Of a stretch of DNA of 64,000 bases, positions 40,048 to 48,804 are shown one piece after another (positions within the stretch are counted from its first letter, which is position 1; each line of letters starts with the position of its first letter). The DNA is from Prevotella sp. (GTDB lineage: Bacteria > Bacteroidota > Bacteroidia > Bacteroidales > Bacteroidaceae): the NCBI GenBank assembly GCA_017548275.1, contig JAFZAH010000035.1:1-64000 (forward strand), read 5' to 3'. The translations under genes and the position numbers were made by a program. The notes under the pieces are model-generated. The model saw only the letters and a program-made list of their open reading frames with translations, had not been told where the DNA came from and ran no database searches.

Positions 40048-42108
40048 TCACTTCTCAATCAATATCCTCGCATCCACGGCGATGACATTCTTTTCGTCGG
40101 CGAGGAGCGGGTTGATGTCCATCTCTTTGATTTCCGTGGCGAAACGGAGCAGGGTGGACAGGCGCACAATAATCTCGGCATAACGTTTCTCGTTGATGCC
40201 CGCCTGACCGCGTGTGCCTTTGATAATCTTGTAACTGCGCAGGGAACGAATCATCGAATAAGCCTCGTCGTAGGTGAGGGGTGCCAAACCGCTCGACACA
40301 TCTTTCAGCACCTCGACGAAGATACCGCCCAAGCCGCAGAGCACGATATGGCCGAATCGTGGCTCATATTTCGCGCCGATAAACAGTTCGGTGCCTTTTA
40401 TCATCTTCTGAACCATCACGGCGGTGGCGTCAGGTATCTGCATCATGCGGTCAAACTCCAGTGCCAGATGCTTGTCGGTGCGCACGTTAAGCGCCACACC
40501 GCCCACGTCACTCTTATGCACGGGACCCACCACTTTCGCCACAACAGGATAACCCGTCTTTTGGGCAAAGGCTATCAAGTCCTCTTTCTTCGCGCTCACC
40601 ATCTCCGGCACCATCGGAATGCCGGCACAAGAGAGCAGTTCATGCACCTTGTCGGGCGAGATATAACCGTTCTCTTTGATGCCTGAGATAATCTCGCGGA
40701 TGCGCGGCACATCCACCCCGAACAACTCTATCTCGGTCGATGCGGGTTTGGGCGTGCGCATGATTTGTGTCAGGGCGGTGGCAAGGGTCACCTCGTCGCT
40801 GAAATTGACGTGTCCTTTCTTCAAAAACTCCTCCACTTCAGGTCCGGCGGTGTGGAGTGACGGCAGGATGGGGAAGACGGGTTTCTTGCACTCCAGAATC
40901 TTCTTGTGCAGCACATCATAGGTCTCGTAGAGTTGCACCAGTCCGGGTGTGCCGAAGATGACCATGATGGCGTCGATATCGTCGAATTTGTTTTCGCAGT
41001 AGTCGATGGCGATGCCCAGATGTTCGGGCGTGCCGGTGGCGAGGATGTCGATGGGGTTGGCGGTGGATGAACCGGGGAAGAGTTGGGCTTTCAACTCCTC
41101 TGCCAAAGGACCGCTCAGGGGCGGCACTTGCAGACCGCCTTTCGACAGCGCGTCGGTGAGCATCACGCCGGGACCGCCGGCATGGGTCACGATGGCGAAG
41201 TTCTTTCCCGTCAGCGGCGGCAGGGTGAAGATACATCCTACGGTGGTCAGTTCCTCGCGTGAGAAACAGCGCACGATACCCGCCTTACGGAACAATGCCT
41301 CGACGGCGGAGTCGCTCGATGCGATGGCGCCCGTGTGTGACGAGGCGGCACGGCTTCCGCTCTCGCTGCTGCCTGCTTTGATGGCTGCTATGCGGCACCC
41401 TTTCTTAATCAGCGATGAGGCGTGGAACAGCAGTTTGTCGGGATTGGAGATATTCTCGATATACAACAATTTCACCGGCGAATCGGTCTCGGGGTCGAAG
41501 TTCTCATCCATGTATTGCAGCACATCTTCGATACCTATTTGCTTGCCGTTGCCGATGCTCCAGACAGAGTTGAACTGCAAGCCCTTGATGACTGCCGACT
41601 CCAGAATGAAGACGGCCGTGGCACCCGAGCCGCTGATGAAATCCACGCCCTTGGGGTTGAGTTGAGGTATGGGTTTGGTGAACACGCTGTGGTGCCATGC
41701 CGTAAGCAGACCGATGCAGTTGGGACCGATGAGTGCAGCCCCGTATTGTTCGCAGGTGTCGAGGATTCTCTGTTCAAGAACGGCACCCGCTTTCGTCTCC
41801 TCGCCGAATCCGGCAGAGATGATGATGAATGCGCGCACCTCTTTGTCGCGGGCTAGCATCTCCACGTAGTCGGGGCAGAATTTGGCAGCCACCACGAGTA
41901 TTGCCAGTTCCGTCGGAGGAATCTCTTTCACATCGTGAAACACTTTGATGCCCTGCACCTCATCTTCTTTGGGGTTGACGATGCGCAGCGTGCCTTGATA
42001 GCCGCCCTGCAACAGGTTTCTCACCACGGCTCCGCCCGGCTTATGCACGTTGTTGGAACCGCCGATAACCACAATACTCTCTGGTCGAAGCAATTGTCTG
42101 TTAATCAT
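40048..42108 (-). CDS. ADP-forming acyl-CoA synthetase (alpha-beta fusion)
   Basis: 686 residues. Residues 1-125 are a CoA-binding Rossmann domain (SIVVIGGSNNVHKPGG), 150-290 the CoA-ligase domain, with the phospho-histidine motif AASSHTGAIA (His near 257), and from about 470 an ATP-grasp domain (FAQKTGYPVVAKVVGPVHKSDVGGVALNV, DINPLLADEKNVIAVDARI). It interconverts acyl-CoA, ADP and phosphate with acid, CoA and ATP, giving ATP in fermentation; the acyl group (acetate, branched or aryl) is unclear. Own promoter at 42139-42168. Confidence 0.93.
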   Translation of the reverse strand: MINRQLLRPESIVVIGGSNNVHKPGGAVVRNLLQGGYQGTLRIVNPKEDEVQGIKVFHDVKEIPPTELAILVVAAKFCPDYVEMLARDKEVRAFIIISAGFGEETKAGAVLEQRILDTCEQYGAALIGPNCIGLLTAWHHSVFTKPIPQLNPKGVDFISGSGATAVFILESAVIKGLQFNSVWSIGNGKQIGIEDVLQYMDENFDPETDSPVKLLYIENISNPDKLLFHASSLIKKGCRIAAIKAGSSESGSRAASSHTGAIASSDSAVEALFRKAGIVRCFSREELTTVGCIFTLPPLTGKNFAIVTHAGGPGVMLTDALSKGGLQVPPLSGPLAEELKAQLFPGSSTANPIDILATGTPEHLGIAIDYCENKFDDIDAIMVIFGTPGLVQLYETYDVLHKKILECKKPVFPILPSLHTAGPEVEEFLKKGHVNFSDEVTLATALTQIMRTPKPASTEIELFGVDVPRIREIISGIKENGYISPDKVHELLSCAGIPMVPEMVSAKKEDLIAFAQKTGYPVVAKVVGPVHKSDVGGVALNVRTDKHLALEFDRMMQIPDATAVMVQKMIKGTELFIGAKYEPRFGHIVLCGLGGIFVEVLKDVSSGLAPLTYDEAYSMIRSLRSYKIIKGTRGQAGINEKRYAEIIVRLSTLLRFATEIKEMDINPLLADEKNVIAVDARILIEK

Positions 42109-42138
42109 AGTTTGTCAAGGTTTAAGATTATTCTGAGG

Positions 42139-42168
42139 CAAAGGTACGAATAAGCGAGTAAAAAGCAA
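42139..42168 (-). promoter_or_regulatory. Promoter of the acyl-CoA synthetase gene
   Basis: Minus strand: TTG (42168-42166), 19 bases, TACCTTTG (42146-42139); leader about 25 bases. Confidence 0.8.
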
Positions 42169-42390
42169 AATATTTTTTGCTTTTTCGAGCGTGAGAACCT
42201 TCGGACGAAGTTCAAAGGTACGATTAAGTGAGCGAAAAACCAAATTTTGAAGCAGCGAAAGCAGAATATGCTTGCATAATTCTGCAGAGTCGTGACAAAA
42301 TTCGGTGGAACACCAAATTTATTTGAGTTTTTCCGAACGTGAGTACCTTAGCGCGAAACGCAAAGCACGAATAAGCGTGTAAAAAGCAAA
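42139..42390 (-). repeat. Threefold imperfect repeat of a promoter-like cassette
   Basis: On the minus strand the block GCTTTTTAC-CGCTTATTCG-TACCTTTG recurs at about 42139-42170, 42213-42245 and 42360-42390, each with CGAA/GTGAG half-sites. The last has lost the -7 element. The same cassette precedes the TPR gene at 62927-62972. Otherwise this gap contains no gene. Confidence 0.65.
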
Positions 42391-42392
42391 AT

Positions 42393-42500
42393 TATGTATT
42401 TCGTAATTCGTAATTCGTAATTCGTATTTCGTAATTCGTAATTCGTAATTCGTATTTCGTAATTCGTAATTCGTAATTCGTATTTCGTATTTCGTAATTC
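42393..42500. repeat. R5 tandem repeat AATTCGTA/ATTTCGTA
   Basis: About 108 bp of 8-base units (ATTCGTAATTCGTA, interrupted every third or fourth unit by ATTTCGTA, giving a higher-order period of about 24-32). It reaches the stop codon of yjbQ at 42499. Confidence 0.9.
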
Positions 42501-42912
42501 ACTTTTCCCCCACCACTGTCGCCACGATGCGGCGTGGCCCCCCATAGTCGCGGAATTCGCAGAGATAGATACCTTGCCATGTTCCGAGGTTTACCCTGCC
42601 GCGTGTGATGGGGATGGTGAGGCTCACGCCTACGATGGTCGATTTGGCATGTGCGGGCATATCATCTGGTCCTTCGAGTGTGTGGTAATAATAGGGCTCG
42701 TTTTCACGCACCAGATGATTGAATATTTTCTCCATGTCGCTGCGCACGTCGGGGTCTGCGTTCTCGTTGATGCTGAGGGCGCACGACGTGTGTTTCACAA
42801 ACAAGTGCAGCAGTCCCGTTTCGGGCAGGGGTGGCAACTGCCTGAGTATCTCATCCGTTACCAGATGAAATCCCCTTCGTTTCGCGCTTAATGTAAATTC
42901 CGTCTGTAACAT
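42499..42912 (-). CDS. yjbQ: YjbQ / UPF0047 family protein
   Basis: 137 residues. Signature pieces GLLHLFVKHTSCALSINENADPDVRSDMEKIFNHLV, HAKSTIVGVSLTIPITRGRVNLGTWQGIYLCEFRD match YjbQ, a family in which some members show weak thiamine-phosphate synthase activity; the true role is uncertain. The His-x-x-Ser-Cys and later His provide a probable metal/phosphate site. An R5 tandem begins right at the stop codon. Confidence 0.92.
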   Translation of the reverse strand: MLQTEFTLSAKRRGFHLVTDEILRQLPPLPETGLLHLFVKHTSCALSINENADPDVRSDMEKIFNHLVRENEPYYYHTLEGPDDMPAHAKSTIVGVSLTIPITRGRVNLGTWQGIYLCEFRDYGGPRRIVATVVGEK

Positions 42913-42913
42913 A

Positions 42914-43110
42914 TATCAAGGGTTTAGTGTAGAGGGTTTAGTGTTTAGTGCTCTCTCGTGTTCTCATCCTAATTCGTGAGATTTGCGATATCCGTTATCT
43001 TTATTTGAATTCGAATAATTCGCTTAATTCGTAGTCTTTATTTAGGAGTTCAGGATTCAGGAGTTCAGACGTTAGTTCGCCAATCCGCATTCGCTTAATT
43101 CGTTGTCCTA
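42914..43110 (+). repeat. R4 composite dispersed repeat, copy 2
   Basis: Matches the minus strand of 3044-3250 with motifs in the same order (see copy 1). Both copies begin with AGGGTTTAG tracts and end in CTAAATTCGT/CTTAATTCGT plus GTCCTAAAT. Confidence 0.75.
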
Positions 43111-43114
43111 AATA

Positions 43115-43225
43115 AGTTTAAGGTTGAGTGTGGAGGGCTTAGTGTCTTGTCCCATCCGAATCCGTTAAATCCGTGCCATCCGTTGTTTTTTTCGAATAAT
43201 TCGCTTAATTCGTAGTCCTAAAAAA
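43115..43225 (+). repeat. R4 partial copy in tandem
   Basis: Repeats the R4 order in shortened form: GTGTGGAGGGCTTAGTGTCT, CATCCGAATCCG, GCCATCCGTTGTT, TTCGAATAATTCGCTTAATT, CGTAGTCC. The block between 43115 and 43225 therefore duplicates about half of copy 2. Confidence 0.65.
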
Positions 43226-43262
43226 GATTTAGTTGTCGAAAAGAGTCTCGTGCACTATTTAT

Positions 43263-43332
43263 GCCCTCCCCTCGGGGAGGGTTAGGGTGGGGGCTTCGTT
43301 TCGCAATCATTCATCCCTCAGGGGTGGGGGCT
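43263..43332. repeat. R2 palindrome pair overlapping the bcp 3' end
   Basis: CCCTCCCCTCGGGGAGGG and TTAGGGTGGGGGCTT (43264-43297), then a second degenerate half, CATCCCTCAGGGGTGGGGGC, at 43313-43332. The second half encodes the last residues of the minus-strand bcp gene. Confidence 0.75.
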
Positions 43333-43775
43333 AATATCTGTCTTGCGTGCTCTTTCGTTTTCACCTGTTTTGGAGTGATGATGCGTTCGATGATGCCTTC
43401 CTCGTTGATGATGAAGGTCGTACGGAAAGTGCCGAAGTATTTACGTCCGTACATGCTTTTTTCTCCCCATGTGCCGAAGGTCTGGTTGAGCGTCAGGTCG
43501 GTGTCGGCGATGAGGTGGAAGGGCAGGTCGTTCTTCTCGATGAATTTCGTGTGCGACTTCTCGTCCTGTACACTCACGCCTAATACTTCAAAACCGTGCG
43601 CCTGCAGTTCGCTGTAGTTGTCGCGCAGGTTGCATGCTTGTGCGGTGCATCCCGACGTCATGTCTTTCGGGTAGAAATACAGCACCAGTTTCTTACCACG
43701 GAAATCACTCAGACGGATTTCCTTTCCGTTCTCGTCGCGTCCCAGTATCTCGGGAGCCTTGTCGCCTATGTTCAT
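43311..43775 (-). CDS. bcp: Thioredoxin-dependent thiol peroxidase (Bcp/PrxQ)
   Basis: 154 residues. Peroxiredoxin fold with catalytic Cys in YFYPKDMTSGCTAQACNLRD (peroxidatic Cys near 43, resolving Cys near 48, as in the PrxQ 1-Cys/2-Cys type), and later GTFRTTFIINEEG. It reduces peroxides using thioredoxin in the cytoplasm. The last six residues, APTPEG, and the stop codon come from an R2 repeat, so the original C-terminus has probably been replaced. Confidence 0.93.
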   Translation of the reverse strand: MNIGDKAPEILGRDENGKEIRLSDFRGKKLVLYFYPKDMTSGCTAQACNLRDNYSELQAHGFEVLGVSVQDEKSHTKFIEKNDLPFHLIADTDLTLNQTFGTWGEKSMYGRKYFGTFRTTFIINEEGIIERIITPKQVKTKEHARQILAPTPEG

Positions 43776-43910
43776 GGGAATGATAGATTAAAAATTCAAG
43801 ATATCTTTTTGCAAAAATAATCATAATGATTCTCATTGCCAAAAAAGATTACGTTTTTTTTGGCAATGAGAATATGGTTTTTCCGGGCAGGGTAAAAAAC
43901 GCACGGCTTT

Positions 43911-43942
43911 TTTGGTTGTTTGCGACGTTATTTGTATATTTG
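43911..43942 (+). promoter_or_regulatory. Promoter of the Ser/Thr kinase gene
   Basis: TTTG (43911-43914), 20 bases, TATATTTG (43935-43942); leader about 17 bases to ATG 43965, and the earlier ATG at 43920 is excluded. Confidence 0.8.
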
Positions 43943-43964
43943 CACACGTAGAACAACCTTTGCT

Positions 43965-46070
43965 ATGTCACAAATCAATCTGTCACAGATGTTGCCCATC
44001 GGAGTCATCCTCGGTGGCCGTTACCGCATTGAGCGCTATTTGGCGTCGGGCGGTTTCGGCAACACATATGAGGTGATGCATACTCATTTGGGACAAAAAA
44101 TGGCTCTCAAGGAGTTTTTCATGACGGGCGTCAACCACCGGGGCGTTGACCATGTCTCCGTGATGGTGAGCAACGAGGCCAATACGTCTGACTACACGCT
44201 GCAGATGGACAAGTTCCGACGTGAGGCGCAGCGGCTCAGTCAGTTGCATCATCCCAATATCGTGCACGTCACTGACTTGTTCGACGCAAACGGCACATCG
44301 TATTATGTGATGGATCTCATTCAGGGCGATGCGCTCTCCGCAAGATTGAAACGTGGACCGCTGACGGAGAACGAAGCGCGCAACGTGCTCACGCAGTTGC
44401 TCAACGCCTTGGAGACCGTCCACAATGCGGGGCTGACACATTTGGACATCAAGCCCGACAATATCATGGTCGACCGTACCTGGCACGCCACATTGATAGA
44501 TTTTGGCGCCTCCAAACAATTATTCCAGAACCAACGATCCAGCATGTCAATGTCGGGTATGGCTTACACACCCGGCTATGCGCCGTATGAACAAGTGGCG
44601 CAGATGACGGACAAATTAGGTCCGTGGACTGATTTCTACGCTGTCGGAGCCACGATGTATCATCTCTTGACAGGGAATCGGCCACCTGAGGTGGAGCCTA
44701 CCGCATTCACCGAATCCGCGCTCGTGTTCCCGCCACAGGTGAGCACACCGATGCGGCAGTTCGTCTTCCGTATGATGAATCCCGACCGCCACAGCCGTCC
44801 CCAAACCGTCAGTGAAGCACGCGCTCACCTGACATCCGATACGGTCGTCAGACCTAATAATACCACCCGGCCCTATCTTCAAAACGGGTCCACCCAACCT
44901 TATCCGACCAATAGACCCAATAGGCCCAATTCGCCTAATAAACCTAATCCTCCCAAGAAATCCCCTTTCGCGAAGGCTTTCCTTTATATCGTGCCTATAG
45001 CCATTATTTTGATCGTGGCTGGCATTATATTGTTGAACAACCTCAAAGAGAAACCGGGCGACAATCCTGAACCTCCTACGCCTCCCGAAAACCAAGACCC
45101 CAAGAAAGAACTGGATGAATCCATCACATATTCGGAATCCCCGTTCGATAATTGCGGAACCTTCCACGATGGCCTCGCTCCCGCTTTAATCAAAGGCAAA
45201 TGGGGGTATGTCAACAAGGATGGGCAATGGGTGGTCAAGCCCAAATACGACAAGGCGTATGATTTCTCCGAGGGGATGGCATGGGTGATACAGAACAACC
45301 GCTCTGGCTACATCGACAAAGAAGGCAATGAGGTTGTGCCGCTTATTTACGAATCCGGCGGTTTTTTCGTGGATGGGCTGGCAGCAGTCAGACTCAACGG
45401 AAAAGTGGGATTTGTCAATCTTGACGGAAAATTGGTCATCGCCTGCAAATATGAGCGTGCGTGGAATTTCAAAGAAGGCATGGCGGCAGTCATGGCTGAC
45501 GGCAAATGGGGCTACATTGATAAGGAGGGTGAAGAAGTCGTACCACGTATTTTTGACGATGCCGACGATTTCCATGATGGATATGCACGGGTGAAGAGGG
45601 ACAGTGAATATTTACTGATTGACCAGTCGGGAAACAACGTCTTGAGTGAGACTGGCGCATATTTGGGCGAATACTCCGAAGGTCTGGTTTGTATCGGCAT
45701 CAACAATCAATACGGCTTTATCAATATCGACGGAGGGGTGGTTGTGCAGCCGATATACGATTTTTGCGGTGCGTTTAAGGAAGGACTTGCTGCTTACCAG
45801 ATGAACAACGAATGGGGTTTCATCGATAAGACCGGCGATGTCATCATACCTGCCAGATACCAAGATGTGGAGAATTTCGAGGATGGTCTGGCTCGTGTCA
45901 AACGTAACGGAAAATGGGGTTATATTGACAAAAACGGTGAAGAGGTCATCCCTGTAGAATATGACGATATAGGGGCTTTCTCCGAAGGACTGGCCTATTA
46001 CAGACTTGACGGCAAATACGGCTATCTCGACAAACAAGGCAACAAACGAAAAATAAAAATCAACAAGTAA
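43965..46070 (+). CDS. Transmembrane Ser/Thr protein kinase with WG repeats
   Basis: 701 residues. Kinase domain 15-280: Gly loop LASGGFGNTY, Lys in MALKEFF, catalytic loop THLDIKPDN, DFGAS and the activation-segment MAYTPGYAPYEQ. A Pro/Asn-rich linker (YPTNRPNRPNSPNKPNPPK) leads to one membrane helix (about 337-358). The outside part carries nine WG-type repeats (such as WGYVNKDG, WGYIDKEG, WGFIDKTG), a beta-repeat sensor or binding module. This is a PknB-like receptor kinase; ligand and substrates are unknown. The Gly loop and catalytic residues look intact. Confidence 0.93.
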   Translation: MSQINLSQMLPIGVILGGRYRIERYLASGGFGNTYEVMHTHLGQKMALKEFFMTGVNHRGVDHVSVMVSNEANTSDYTLQMDKFRREAQRLSQLHHPNIVHVTDLFDANGTSYYVMDLIQGDALSARLKRGPLTENEARNVLTQLLNALETVHNAGLTHLDIKPDNIMVDRTWHATLIDFGASKQLFQNQRSSMSMSGMAYTPGYAPYEQVAQMTDKLGPWTDFYAVGATMYHLLTGNRPPEVEPTAFTESALVFPPQVSTPMRQFVFRMMNPDRHSRPQTVSEARAHLTSDTVVRPNNTTRPYLQNGSTQPYPTNRPNRPNSPNKPNPPKKSPFAKAFLYIVPIAIILIVAGIILLNNLKEKPGDNPEPPTPPENQDPKKELDESITYSESPFDNCGTFHDGLAPALIKGKWGYVNKDGQWVVKPKYDKAYDFSEGMAWVIQNNRSGYIDKEGNEVVPLIYESGGFFVDGLAAVRLNGKVGFVNLDGKLVIACKYERAWNFKEGMAAVMADGKWGYIDKEGEEVVPRIFDDADDFHDGYARVKRDSEYLLIDQSGNNVLSETGAYLGEYSEGLVCIGINNQYGFINIDGGVVVQPIYDFCGAFKEGLAAYQMNNEWGFIDKTGDVIIPARYQDVENFEDGLARVKRNGKWGYIDKNGEEVIPVEYDDIGAFSEGLAYYRLDGKYGYLDKQGNKRKIKINK

Positions 46071-46107
46071 TCTCAAACCTCAAATCTCAAACCTCAAACC
46101 TAAAAAT

Positions 46108-47295
46108 ATGAAAGATTTCAATTATTATGCTCCTACACAAGTGGTGTTCGGACGCGAATCAGAAGAGCAAGTGGCAGAACTGGTGAAAAAATACGGCGGA
46201 ACGAAAGTGCTGGTCCATTATGGCGGTGGCAGTGCCCGACGCTCGGGACTGCTTGATAAGTTGTTCAGAATACTTGGCGATGCCGGCATCCCGTTCGTCG
46301 AACTGGGCGGCGTGGTGCCCAATCCCCGTCTGTCGCTGGTGCGCGAAGGCATTGACCTATGCCGCCGCGAACAGGTCGATTTCATCCTTGCCGTGGGTGG
46401 AGGCAGTGTCATCGACTCGTCGAAAGCCATCGGCTATGGCGTGCCCTTCGATGACGACGTTTGGAACTTCTGGATAGGGAAGGCCAAACCTCAGGCCTGT
46501 CTGCCCATCGGTGCTGTGCTCACCATACCTGCTGCGGGCAGCGAGATGAGCAACTCATGTGTCATCACCAACGACGATGGAGACCTGAAAATGGGCATCA
46601 ACAGCGACCTATGCCGCTGCCGTTTCTGTATCATGAATCCTGAGCGCACCTTCACCCTGCCACCCTATCAGACGGCAGCGGGTGCCACCGACATCATGAT
46701 GCACACCATGGAGCGTTATTTCACACCCCATACAGACATGACCCTGACCGATGCCATAGCAGAGGCCTTGATGCGCACGGTGAAAGACAGCGTGTTTGAG
46801 GTGCTCCGCAATCCCGAGGATTACCGCAACCGCGCACAAATCATGTGGGCGGGCAGTCTGTCGCACAACGACCTGACGGAATGTGGCACGTGTAAGGACT
46901 TTGCCACCCACCGCATCGAGCATGAGTTGAGTGCGATGTTTGATGTGACGCATGGCGCTGGCCTCGCTGCTCTCTGGGGCAGTTGGGCACGTTATGTCAT
47001 GTCGGAGAATGTCAGCCGTTTTGTACAGTTCGCCGTCAATGTGATGGGTGTGCAGAACGACCTCGCCGACCCGCAGCGCACCGCCGAGAAAGGTATCGAG
47101 GCCATCGAGCGTTTCTACCGCGCCATCGGCATGCCCGTCAATATCCCCGAACTCTTAGGCCGCCCTGCCACCGAGGAGGAAATCGTGGAGATGGCCCGTA
47201 AGTGCTGCCACGACGGCAAAATCACCCAAGGCTCATTCAAGGTGCTCCGACAAGATGACGTCGCCGCCATCTACCGCATGGCGAATGTGGAGTGA
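46108..47295 (+). CDS. Iron-containing alcohol dehydrogenase (butanol dehydrogenase-like)
   Basis: 395 residues. Typical Fe-ADH: nucleotide site VGGGSVIDSSKAIGYG (about 94-109), metal ligands in ATDIMMHTMERYF and HRIEHELSAMFDVTHGAGLAALWG (His residues near 269-285). It reduces aldehydes to alcohols with NAD(P)H and fits the YqhD/BdhA branch. Located 37 bases after the kinase gene, possibly cotranscribed, though with no evident functional link. Confidence 0.92.
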   Translation: MKDFNYYAPTQVVFGRESEEQVAELVKKYGGTKVLVHYGGGSARRSGLLDKLFRILGDAGIPFVELGGVVPNPRLSLVREGIDLCRREQVDFILAVGGGSVIDSSKAIGYGVPFDDDVWNFWIGKAKPQACLPIGAVLTIPAAGSEMSNSCVITNDDGDLKMGINSDLCRCRFCIMNPERTFTLPPYQTAAGATDIMMHTMERYFTPHTDMTLTDAIAEALMRTVKDSVFEVLRNPEDYRNRAQIMWAGSLSHNDLTECGTCKDFATHRIEHELSAMFDVTHGAGLAALWGSWARYVMSENVSRFVQFAVNVMGVQNDLADPQRTAEKGIEAIERFYRAIGMPVNIPELLGRPATEEEIVEMARKCCHDGKITQGSFKVLRQDDVAAIYRMANVE

Positions 47296-47337
47296 CGCAT
47301 GGCGAAATGTGGAATGGTGAATGTTCGCATCCCGTTC

Positions 47338-47388
47338 GGTCGGATTTCAAATCCGACCGAATTGAATATAAGCATTTTTAATGCGCAA
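47338..47388. repeat. R7 repeat, third copy
   Basis: GGTCGGATTTCAAATCCGACC hairpin followed by GAATTGAATATAAGCATTTT and TAATGCG, close to the copies at 30421-30570. Confidence 0.75.
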
Positions 47389-47462
47389 AAAACACCGACC
47401 CCCGACGCACTATTGTCTTTAACTTCCCATCTACCCTGACCTCCCAAATCCCCATCCTCCGC

Positions 47463-48740
47463 TTGGCGTTGCCGATGATTGTGACGAACATCACCGTGCC
47501 GCTGTTGGGACTGATAGATGTGGCTATCGTCGGACACATTGGCGATGCCACCTATATCAGTGCCATTGCTGTGGGGTCGATGATCTTCAATGTCATCTAC
47601 TGGATTTTCGGTTTTCTCAGGATGGGAACGTCGGGTCTGACCTCGCAGGCCCTCGGACAGCGCGACTTGACGCAGACCACCCGCCAACTGGCCCGGTCTT
47701 CGGTGGTGGCTTTTGGCATCGCCGCTCTCGTCATCGTCTTGCAAGTTCCCCTCAAACATTTGGCCTTTGTCGTGATACGTCCTGATGCCGAGGTCATACC
47801 GCTCGTGTCTGTCTATTTCGACATCTGTGTGTGGGGCGCTCCCGCCATGTTGGTGCTCTACAGCCTGTCCGGATGGCTGGTAGGCATGCAAAACACCCGT
47901 TTGCCCATGTGGATTTCCATCACGCAAAACGTGGTCAATATCCTTGTCTCACTCGTGTTGGTGTTCGGATTGGGTTGGCGCATCGAGGGCGTGGCGGCAG
48001 GCACTCTCATCGCGCAATATGCCGGTCTGCTGATGGCTGTGGGGTTAATCGCATGGCATTACGGCCGATTGCGGCGCTATTTCACGTCAGAGGGCTTGTT
48101 GAGATGGAAGGAAATGTCAAGATTTTTCCGCGTCAACACCGACATCTTCTTACGTACGTTGTGTCTGGTTGCCGTCAATCTCTATTTCCTCGCGGCGGGC
48201 AGCCGGCAGGGGTCGCTCATCCTTGCGGCCAACACCCTGCTCATGCAGTTGTTCATGCTTTATTCCTATATCATGGACGGTTTTGCTTATGCGGGCGAGG
48301 CATTGAGTGGCAAATACCTGGGGGCAGGCAACCGCGCCGCCTTGAAAAAAACCATCCGCCATTTGTTCGGATGGGGTGGGGCGGTGGTCATCATTTTTAC
48401 TGCCGTTTATGCGTTGTGGGGACCGTCATTCCTCACGCTGCTCACTGACGATGCGACGGTGGTCAGTACCGCCACCGGTTATTTCCCCTGGGCAGTGGCA
48501 GTGCCGCTGGCGGGCATGGCGGCCTTTATCTGGGATGGCGTCTTCATTGGCACCACCTACACGCGTGGCATGCTTATCTCTTCGGTCATCGCTGCCGCGG
48601 TCTTCTTCCTCGTCTATCTTCTGCTCCGACCTGTATGGGGCAATCATGCGCTATGGCTCGCATTTATTCTTTTTTTACTGATGAGAGGCCTCGTGCAGTC
48701 GGTTTTAGTTTTTTTTAGTAAGCGAAAATCGTCTGTTTAG
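47463..48740 (+). CDS. MATE family multidrug exporter
   Basis: At least 425 residues with twelve hydrophobic helices; NITVPLLGLIDVAIVGHIGDATYISAIAVG and GTSGLTSQALGQRD are MATE/DinF hallmarks. It expels cationic drugs or metabolites using Na+ or H+. The start is a problem: the conserved reading SQIPILRLALPMIV extends upstream of the TTG at 47463, but no ATG, GTG or TTG exists there; candidates are CTG 47436 or ATT 47412, inside an R9-like block. Either a non-standard start or partial damage. Confidence 0.88.
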   Translation: MALPMIVTNITVPLLGLIDVAIVGHIGDATYISAIAVGSMIFNVIYWIFGFLRMGTSGLTSQALGQRDLTQTTRQLARSSVVAFGIAALVIVLQVPLKHLAFVVIRPDAEVIPLVSVYFDICVWGAPAMLVLYSLSGWLVGMQNTRLPMWISITQNVVNILVSLVLVFGLGWRIEGVAAGTLIAQYAGLLMAVGLIAWHYGRLRRYFTSEGLLRWKEMSRFFRVNTDIFLRTLCLVAVNLYFLAAGSRQGSLILAANTLLMQLFMLYSYIMDGFAYAGEALSGKYLGAGNRAALKKTIRHLFGWGGAVVIIFTAVYALWGPSFLTLLTDDATVVSTATGYFPWAVAVPLAGMAAFIWDGVFIGTTYTRGMLISSVIAAAVFFLVYLLLRPVWGNHALWLAFILFLLMRGLVQSVLVFFSKRKSSV

Positions 48741-48752
48741 GTAAAAATACAT

Positions 48753-48760
48753 TATCTTTG
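48753..48760 (+). promoter_or_regulatory. -7 promoter element of the second macroglobulin gene
   Basis: TATCTTTG, leader about 38 bases to ATG 48805. The -33 element is weak (TGTTTAG). Confidence 0.65.
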
Positions 48761-48804
48761 CAAGCATATAGGTATCTCTTTTTATTCATTAAAGACATTC
48801 GCTT

